Below are positions 56,205 to 64,000 of a stretch of DNA of 64,000 bases, piece by piece. The stretch's first letter is position 1, and each line of letters opens with the position of its first letter. This DNA is from Heterobilharzia americana (taxonomy: Eukaryota > Platyhelminthes > Trematoda > Strigeidida > Schistosomatidae): contig OX104127.1 in NCBI GenBank assembly GCA_944470555.2, forward strand, positions 53,372,934 to 53,436,933, read 5' to 3'. A program made the position numbers and the translations under genes. A model generated the notes under the pieces. That model ran no database searches and was not told the DNA's origin. It saw nothing but the letters and a program-made list of their open reading frames with translations.

Positions 56205-59175
56205 TATTTACTGGATAGGATTTTGGACACAATTTATTATCCATATTCATGTAATTTGTTTTCATTTAATCTTGCATTCTAACATTTCTAGTTCACCTTC
56301 ATCACTGCGGCCTACTTGAAATCTGGGCTACCTTTTTTTTTAATCTCAGAATATATTGCATCGAATTTCTCATTTCTATTTTGTTTTAATCGTTCAATTA
56401 TGTCAACCAATCGTATTTTACATTCTCGCGCGTTTTTAAAATCATTACAACCCATCGCTTTGCAAGTTGATAGAAAATTTAAGAAGAAGCATTACGGTGG
56501 ATGGCAACGGGCTCTCAAACTTATGACCCCAGACCAAATGACTATTCTGGAAATACTTAGCACAAACTGCAGGTCGTTGCCGAATAAAGTTGACTATCTT
56601 TAGTTACTCTTGTCCACAAATGTTTATCGAAACATGGGTCTAATAATGCTGCAGGAAACATGGTTTCATAACCTGTATGATGATGATTTAGTCTGCTTGA
56701 ATGGTTTCTAATTATTTCAACAAAATCGAAGCTTTTCCAGGGATCAGTAGTGTAGCAACATTCATCAATGCAAACTGGTCCACCTCCAACTATCTATGCT
56801 TCTGCTTCTCTAATGAGAAAATTGAGTGCATTACCATTAAGTGTCATCCCAAACATTTATGTCACACCTGACTGCAGTTTCTCAGATTTGTCTACTTTTG
56901 CTGATGAATTCACTGAATTAGCTGTTCCCGTTCTGGGTAACTCCTTGTCTATAGTATGTGGAGATTTTAACTCATGTGACTGCAGTTTTCTAGTATCATT
57001 GGGTCATAAAAATATGGTTAACTTTTCCACTCGTCCTGACAACACCCTAGACTTAGTATTTACAAATGAATCTGGCATATATGAAGCTTTAGACTCCGCT
57101 GCTAAATTTTGAACACTATTGTAAGTGTTGTGCCTAAAGAAAGCTTTCGGATACCTTTCCAAAAAAGTTCAATACAGATGCTATTCACAAGAAAATATAT
57201 TACGTTTGAGAAGCATTGTTTATAGAAACAGACTGGGATATATTTGCTGATGAAGTTTTAGACAACATTATCACCAATACCTCAAACTATCTCAGACTCT
57301 GTCTCGATATCTGCTCCCCTTCTGAAACAATCTACATGAGATTCAACAGATTTTCCTCTCCTCATCTCAAGAGGCTTCGAAGAGAAAAGGAAAGGTTTTA
57401 TAAGGTGAGAGATCACCCTGGCATTAAAAGACTTAACTGTCTAATTAAGTCTGAAGTACAACGTCTGAATACTATATACAACCGGAAGTTCCTATCGTGT
57501 AGGAACTCTACCAATATATGGAAATTATTTAAAAGCTTACTGGTAGAAAACAGATGATAAAATAAGCTTGTTCGGATATCTGAGCGTTAAACAAGTCATT
57601 TATATGTTGGCAAGCTGATTTCACCCTTCCTGATGTCCAAAGTCAAATGGATAGCTGCTTTCCAGGTTTTAATACACACAATGTATTTAAATGTCTAAAA
57701 TCCTTGAATCCATCTCAAAGTTTGGGTCTTGATGTTGTTTCTAGTATTATATTTAGAAAATGTGCAGATATTTTGTGTCATCCACTTACAGATATCTTCA
57801 ATGCATCGTTTTCTAAAAACATAATACCCACTGCTTGGAAGAAGATCAAAATTGTACCTGTTCCTAAGTAATGTTGTAGATCAGATGTTATATTTCGACC
57901 CATCGCTGTAACTTCCTCTTCTCTGAAAACAGTGGAGAAACTGCTTCTCTTGTGATTGAGCCTTCATTGATGGCTTTCAGAGATCCAAAACAGTTTGCTT
58001 ACAAACACAGAAGAAGTACTTTAGATTCTATCACTGTCTTGCATCCTAATATTGTTTCTAGTCTACACAAAGGTGTTAAGTATGTTCGTTATGCCTTTTT
58101 GGATTACTCATCAGCCTTTGACTCCGTTACTACACCACTCTTGTTAAATCAGCTTGTCATAGTTTACACTGAGTAATGTAATGAGTTACACATTGGCTGT
58201 ATTTTTCTTTTTCTGAAAAGAAATCATACAGTGTCTATAATGGGAGGTGCTCCACTTCATTGCTTACTGAAGCTGGTGTGTCTCAAGGTGCAGTACTTTC
58301 TCCGTTTCTGTTTGCATTCTTTTTGCACTATTTACTTTATTCGGTTGAAAAATTTTTTATTAAGTATGCTGATGACCTGACAGTGTCTATTCCAGTAAAC
58401 TCTTTTTTGGATTGCTCGAAATTAAATGGATTCTTGCCTGTAATAGGCCAATGGTCTTTCTCAAATGGTCTCAAGTTAAACCCTTCTAAGTGTCAGACTT
58501 GACTTTAGCCTCAGACTTGTGTGAGCTTTTTAAGTCTTATTATGCCTGTTACGTTGATGGTATTTCTGAAGAAAGTAAATCGAGTGTTTACTATCTTGGG
58601 TTGAGTTTTACTTCTGACCTCTGTTGGTCGTCTCATATCTTGTTGACTTCTGAGAAAATCTTTCGTTTAACTTATTACATAAAGAAACTAAGGCTTTCTG
58701 GTATAACCCAACGTCTTCTTTTACAATTAATTAATTCTTATATTTTACCTATTCTTCTGTATTTTTCCATATTCATCTTTCCTGGTCTTCTAAAAAAGGA
58801 CAATGTTATGTTGCTTAGGTCTGAAAGCTGTCAGCAGGATGAGTGGTGTACCTCTAGCTCAACTGATTAACACTGTAGTTCACAGGCATTTAAGTCCTAG
58901 CAAGCAACTAACTACAGAAATTTTAACTGAAACTGAGTATCCACTTCATTCACAGCTTTCCCTATGTATATCCTCAGGGAGGATAAGAAGAAACTACATA
59001 AGACTGTACGCTCTTACAGCTTAGTATACAAATTCGACTGTACTTTACCTAGTTGGAACCATATCTTTGAAGTAGGACTAAATGTTTGAAGGGCCATCTT
59101 TTACCAACTATCCATGAATTATTCCGCTACGACTGGGGGTATTAGTGATCTTATGGCAAACCCTTTCAGTTTGTT
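56205..59175 (+). mobile_element. CR1-type non-LTR retrotransposon, frameshifted
   Basis: AP-endonuclease: LEILSTNCRSLPNKVDYL (56560-56600), LQETWFHNLYDDD (catalytic Glu), SIVCGDFNSCDCSF (56950-57000), DNTLDLVFTN. RT: LNPSQSLGLDVVSS, FNASFSKNIIPTAWKKIKIV, RPIAVTSSSLKTVEKLL, YAFLDYSSAFDSVTTPLL, GVSQGAVLSPFLFAFFLHYL, FIKYADDLTVSIPVN (intact YADD), WSFSNGLKLNPSKC. Tail: LLLQLINSYILPILLYFSIF, PGLLKKD, then SRMSGVPLAQLI and YPLHSQLSLC. Nearly the whole pol is present, but it is split into about eight frames. Schistosome SR1 is a known CR1-type element. Confidence 0.9.
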
Positions 59176-59179
59176 TATA

Positions 59180-60375
59180 TATTTTACTTTGAAACTTATA
59201 AACTGTAAACATCGGTCATAATCGTACTTCTAACATGGTTTCCTCGATTGGCACCTTAGTTCGTTGCGTAAGCTCATTGTCATCCTTAAGCCCATTTCTG
59301 ACTACCTACAGAGCCATGCCGATTGGTATGTTCATGTAAAGGTTAGTAATATCAAAAATAACCATATTTTACTGTTATAGATCTATATATCATCTAATCT
59401 ATGCTTGAAGTCATAAGAGTTAGTAAGTCATGGTTTAGAGTAGTTTATAACTGGACCTAGTACCATTGCTAAACATTTAAACAATTCATAAGTCGAAGCG
59501 TTTACAATCTATTATAGGCCTGAGGCGATAATCTGATTTATGAATCTTAATAGTACCGTAAATTGTACTGGGAATATTAGTTTTAACTCATCTAGAAATG
59601 GTTTCATTTGGCACATCATATCCTATGTGGATTTCTTGACCTTATTCATAATCATATCCATTAGTTGCTTAATATCTTTATATGGTCTTGTTTCTATATG
59701 TTTATTCACAGATTTATTCATTACAACTGTTAAGTTACCTTTATCCGATTTGGTAATTACTATGTTGTTATCATTTTGAAGGTTCCTATGAACTTCCCTT
59801 CCTGGTTAAAGCCTTTTTCTAGCTCTTTTACCTCTATTGAGCCTAAGATTCTAGTTGAGACCTTGACAATGCATTTTTATTTGTTGATTCAATCATTGAT
59901 GATGTGCTATTGCAAATTTCTTCCATAAGTTTGTTGAACTTCTTTCTTAATTTGAGTTTTTTTTTCTTTTTGAGAGTAGGTGATCTTGCTTTATTAGGAA
60001 TGACTTGATTTCTAAGACAATGAATATTGAATATACGATGGTATATGTAACTATCTCGTGTCTATGAAAGTTGTGTCAGTGTGTTGATTAATCTTTGAAT
60101 AGGATGACCATGTTTCATTAATATAGGAGTAAAATGCGGTGGATTGTAATTCCATTTTAGTCCGTCTATTAGAAATGTTACACAGTGATGAAAGAATATT
60201 ATTTACTGGATAACGTTTCGATATCAATTGTAGATATGAATGGAAATGCATCATTTTGTCTTTCCTTTTAATTAGTCAAGAGTTTTTCCTTTCTAAATGT
60301 TTATAACCTCTTGATTATTTCATCAATCACTAAATTAAGATTGGTAACACTTTCTGTTTTACAAACAAATATTGA
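59180..60375 (-). mobile_element. Penelope-like element, RT N-terminal half
   Basis: Minus strand: a leader frame (60051-60254), then VKELEKGFNQEGKFIG, then NDNNIVITKSDKGNLTVVMN, matching the family's IVITKADKGNxxVVM, then (59220-59340) ITNLYMNIPIGMAL and LTQRTKVPIEETML, matching the SLFTNIPxxxAL and LxxRTxLSxxxIxxLL motifs. The RT stops at about 59175, where the CR1-type element begins; the rest is not found on the other side. Confidence 0.75.
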
Positions 60376-60480
60376 ATTAGACAGCTGTTTCGTCCTGGTT
60401 TGCAACTCATCAGCAGTGCGCACCCAATGACCATGTCAGGGGTCGAACCCACGACCTTTAGGTTCTGCAGCCAATCCTCG
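60371..60480 (-). repeat. Hammerhead SINE, family B
   Basis: Inserted at the edge of the Penelope-like leader. The ribozyme (60371-60420, minus strand) has a complete core (CTGATGA, GAAA, stem III with loop AGCT, GUC), but stem I is weak (CACTG against TAATT) and stem II has only three good pairs. The head is shortened. Confidence 0.65.
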
Positions 60481-60793
60481 CAGGTATCAAAAAGTTCTCC
60501 AGCTGATATCGATTCCTGTTGAATATCATCCTGAAATCAATAGATTAATCCCCAAAAATCTCGAAATTGAAATGTTGAATTCATCAATTGTTTATAAGTT
60601 TCAATAGATGATAAACTTGTTTACCAATCATCCACATATGCATGCCCACACATGTTGTTTATTTTTACCCTCTTTGTTTGTATATTTATGTCTTTTCTTC
60701 TCTCTTCTTCTTCTGAGAATACAACTAACAATTTCCTAAGGGTTATCAACGTTTTCTAAATAAAACTTTCTCCCTACTATGTTTTCTTTTCAG
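60481..60793. other. Intron 5, 3' end
   Basis: Unassigned; ends with a pyrimidine-rich tract and the exon 6 acceptor. Confidence 0.5.
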
Positions 60794-61084
60794 CTTGAAA
60801 ACTCCTTAATTACATCTACACCAAGTACAAGTAGCTGGATTACTGGAAAGGCTACTACTTTTACTACTAATTTCAATCCAACTGATGAAAATCGTTCAAT
60901 TACACATGGATTAGTCTGTCATGAACCGATTACTGAATCAATTAATGATAATCAATCACCTATTTGTCATTCTGAAGTAAAATCTGATACAGAAGATGTT
61001 TATGAGGTAATTGAAGCGAACGGTAAAAAGTATCGACGTTATTTTCAACGACGTGTTGTCATTGAACGACATAAAGTTAGTGAA
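60794..61084 (+). CDS. Host gene, coding exon 6 (basic segment)
   Basis: The acceptor CTTTTCAG and donor GTAAGT (61085) bound 97 codons, phase 0 on both sides, matching exon 5. The first two thirds are Ser/Thr/Asn-rich. The last third changes character: an acidic run (SDTEDVYEVIEANG) then the basic, aromatic KKYRRYFQRRVVIERHK, which looks like a structured or binding segment. The frame is still open, so the gene continues beyond the window. The intron before it is about 29.8 kb; other symmetrical phase-0 exons could be hidden in it. Confidence 0.85.
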
Positions 61085-61989
61085 GTAAGTGAAAATGTAT
61101 ATTTTACATCATCTTACCTAATGATTAAGCATACTTATATACTGAGATGATGATAAATGCATTTCTTCATATTCAAAAGTACTTTAACATGATTTTCTAG
61201 ATATTCTCATGTCAGTTAAAGAAATACTAGAATTTCTAGAGATTAGTAATTTTTAACACAACTTGACCTGTTTGGATGGGGAATAAACGTTTCATTCTTC
61301 TAAAGCATTCGATCGATTTTTTTTCCCGTTTTTGTTTTACTCTCAGCTAATTGTTAATAATGTGCGTTGTCATGTGAATTGATGTTATTGTACCACACTC
61401 TAGGGGGTGTTATTCACTGGGTTTTTATGTAGACGTTTTTGTAATAAATAGACGACGGGTTCGAATCCTACTCCATCTAAAGAGATGTAGCTGTTGCATA
61501 GATATGTATGTTATTTCTATGTGCATTTCGATTTCGTTCACTTTCATTAGTGTTCACTAATTTTGATTTTCATAGTCACCTCCTGTGATTTGGTATATGA
61601 AGTTATTCTTTCAGTAGAATTATCTTCAATTTATCAGCCTTGGAGTATTCACTTATGAGTGAGCAATTAATGATCATATTTCTTCTGTAGGATTCTAGAA
61701 ATTTGTTCATTTTTTAAGTCTTTACTTACCGTAGTCGAAATTCATATATTCATGGACCTGTGTTGCTAAGATATGTATCAGTATGCATAAATGTTAAGCG
61801 TATTCACTGAATTGAAAAAAAGAAGATTCGATTTTAGAAGAAATGTATCTACAACACCCATTTCTTTGCTCTAAAGTTTTTCATCAATCATCTTTATACC
61901 TACTTTTATTTGATTAAGTGATATTGAAGAATGTTTAAATTACTTGTCCTGTACTGGGACGAAACATTTGTCCAGTCCATCCATCCAGA
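61085..61989. other. Intron 6, unassigned part
   Basis: No further exon found to 61989. A B-box-like GGGTTCGAATCC is at about 61457 without a clear SINE body. Confidence 0.45.
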
Positions 61990-62630
61990 TCAACCTAGGA
62001 CCAGGCATTACTGCGTAACGGTCCGATTTGATACACCTCATATCAGTACATCAAGTAAAAAGGCAGTGAGGCGCAAGATGAAGATAAGAAAATTCAATCA
62101 AAAGAAATATAAAGTACGAGAAGAGAGAAAGGAAGAGTGAAAAAATGGTGAGATTCGGTATAGTGTCGTCAAGATGAGGATAATGTATGTATACGTCTGC
62201 ACCACTGACAACGGTTCTGAGCCATGTGATCACCTAGAGTCTCCAACCACTGCTTCCTCTTGTCCCGCGGACACCAACCACCTAATCTGCATCGTCCCAC
62301 ATAGCTCAAACCAATAGTGAGAGACTTCATGCATTGGTGTCATGTTTTGGTCTGGCGACCCCGGGCCTTTTTCCAGCCTGAACCTACTTCAGCCAACATT
62401 GTGTGATGAGTCAATCGGTGACTGGGCATACATAACACGTGTCTCAACCATCTCAGTTGATGACGGTTTACAACCTTGCCAACCGCCTTACCTCTGCTCC
62501 CTAAAACTCTACTCCTGACTTCTGCGTTACTCACGTGGTGACACCATGGAATACGGCGGCGTATACTACGAAGGCAACGGTGGTCAAACACCTGAAGACT
62601 TCTCATGTCTGCCCATTGGTCCCAGATTTT
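61990..62630 (-). mobile_element. Family 2 retrotransposon 3' part, well preserved
   Basis: Minus strand 62340-62633: SLQVFDHRCLRSIRRRIPWC, EVRSRVLGSRGKAVGKVVNR, LRWLRHVLCMPSHRLTHHTM, GWKKARGRQTKT (97 codons open), followed by the 3' untranslated region. Nearly identical to 41040-41490 where they overlap. Confidence 0.85.
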
Positions 62631-62829
62631 CAATGTTTCTCCAAATTATTATTATTATCTATCAAATAAAAATTAGGAAAGGTATAACAATCCAAATAGA
62701 CAGGGGATTTACATAGATAGGTTATACAATAGATAAGCAAAGTATTATCAGTGAGTTAAACTGAACTAGTTAATAATATTCGATCTGAACAAAAGATGAT
62801 GGAGTTACATTAGAATGAAGGAATAAACG

Positions 62830-63165
62830 TTGAAATTTGTTAAAGGATGGTGTAATCAAATTACAGTCAAGAATCGTTACCAAGGAAGGCCAAAGTTGAC
62901 AACATCTTTTTGAACATAGAAATCAGGCTAGAAACGTTTAATGATTATGACTTCGATAAACTTCAATGGAATCAGGTTTGCTTATTTTCTTGAAGGAATT
63001 GAAAACGTCTACTTGATGCCCAATGTCAATCAGATGCTGAGTAGTTGCACTATACAAAATGTTACTTCTCTTCAGTCGTAGACTCTTTGGAGTATGTTTA
63101 GAAAATCTAAGATACACCTTCTTTGTGTTCTTCCTTTGCATGCTTTTCGGTAGCTACACGTAGAT
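62830..63165 (-). mobile_element. Penelope-like element: GIY-YIG tail fragment
   Basis: Minus strand: KVYLRFSKHTPKSLRLKRSN, ATTQHLIDIGHQVDVFNSFK, then in a shifted frame the PDFYVQKDVVNFGLPW-type end. Same subfamily as 47690-48055. Confidence 0.7.
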
Positions 63166-63214
63166 TGATATACACAGTTGGAGGTAACATAGGAGTGATA
63201 ACTGTCGATTTTTG

Positions 63215-63500
63215 ACTAGACTAGAGGGAAAGTTATGCAGAAGGAAGTGGAGATGGATTGGGCATACACTGAGAAGGTCGACTGGGGCATCACGCGTCAG
63301 GCCCTCGAGTGGAACCCCGATGGAAAGCGACAAGTTGGGCGTCCGAGGGTGACATGGAGGAGGTCGTGCGAGGAGGAAATGAGAGCATTTGGGCTGTCGT
63401 GGAGCCAGGTCCAAAAGATTTCAGAGAACAGAGTAGAATGGAGACGTGCAAGTGAAGCCCTATGTTCCATTAGGAACCCAAGGGATAAATAATAATGATA
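63215..63500 (+). mobile_element. RTE-type retrotransposon, copy G, 3' tail only
   Basis: An 85-codon open frame (63235-63492) is the RTE C-terminal tail: MDWAYTEKVDWGITRQALEW, NPDGKRQVGRPRVTWRRSC, CSIRNPRDK, ending with the AATAATGATAAT tail. Severely 5'-truncated. It is open only because it is short, not because it is a gene. Confidence 0.85.
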
Positions 63501-63865
63501 ATATAGAGGGAAAGTCCTAGCCAGTGAAATCGTCTGTTGATATTTCCACCGTTATAATTCAGTCGAATGCATACATAATTTCCGCTGATTTTAGCTTTTT
63601 CAGTAAAGGGGGGGTTGAAATAACAATATTGGTGGTTATAACAATGTTGCTAGTTGAATGATAACAAAAGGGGTTACGTAAGGTTTTTAAATCGTTTATA
63701 AGATGCATATACATTACAAAAGGGTGAAAACGTGGTTGAGTTATTAAACAATCAAAGGATTAGGTAATATAAATGAGACAGGAAGTTAATTGAAATAATT
63801 TGAAAATATTTTGTTCAAAGTTGCGATTATTAGGAAAATCAAATGAAATAACACCGAAAACTATT
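63501..63865. other. Unassigned intron sequence
   Basis: No gene or recognised repeat seen. Confidence 0.4.
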
Positions 63866-64000
63866 GAGTGTCTTGGTTGTATTGTGTTCTCTAAGCTGGG
63901 TTATTTAATCTTGAAGCTTTCATCGTCCTTCATACTGAAGTTAGTGCTGATGATGTCGTCAAGCAAGACGATGAAAGCTTCACGATTAAACAACCCAGCT
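63866..64000. mobile_element. Foldback element, cut by window end
   Basis: Left arm shortened (TTGGTTGTATTGTGTTCTCT, then AGCTGGGTTATTTAATC). The right arm is complete to the last base (ACGATTAAACAACCCAGCT). Confidence 0.75.

Noticed and set aside
55966..60377. LTR retrotransposon
   Set aside because: Direct repeats flank the region, but no protease, integrase, RNase H or primer-binding site was seen; the contents are Penelope-like and CR1-type.

Overview
The window looks like nuclear DNA of a blood fluke (Schistosoma or a close relative). It is AT-rich, with canonical GT-AG introns that run from 193 bases to about 30 kb. The repeats are the ones expected of that group: tRNA-like SINEs carrying hammerhead ribozymes (the S-alpha type), RTE-type and CR1-type non-LTR retrotransposons, Penelope-like elements, and long (TA)n and (ATT)n runs. 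Nothing looks bacterial or viral. The species call is inferred from the repeats, not from a marker gene.

One real host gene is visible. Six plus-strand coding exons (7113-7371, 17170-17252, 20924-21394, 21588-21888, 30847-30999, 60794-61084) have good splice sites and compatible phases, so they join into one 518-codon reading frame, counted from the ATG at 7117. The frame is still open at the last donor, so the gene continues to the right. I do not recognise the protein. It is rich in Ser, Asn and Thr, has a proline-rich patch, an NPF motif and a basic segment in exon 6. Its introns hold nearly everything else in the window.

Layout: 1-1670, two RTE pieces joined tail to tail. 1670-7112, sequence upstream of exon 1 with SINEs, two reverse-transcriptase tails (called family 2 here) and (TA)n runs. 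7372-17169 (intron 1), hammerhead SINEs including a 500-bp inverted pair, an RTE copy, a Penelope-like element and family 2 copies. 17253-20923 (intron 2), more family 2. 21889-30846 (intron 4), a long-TIR MITE, family 2, foldback elements and two RTE copies. 31000-60793 (intron 5), a trio of small MITEs, family D hammerhead SINEs (one nested in an RTE copy), the most complete RTE copy, and a CR1-type element inside a Penelope-like element. 61085-64000, family 2, Penelope-like, RTE and foldback fragments.

No transposable element has an intact open reading frame. Several ribozymes, by contrast, keep complete catalytic cores. At least three unrelated SINE-like families here (A, B and D) end in a hammerhead fold. 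That, the inverted ribozyme pair and the unrecognised host gene are the main points of interest.
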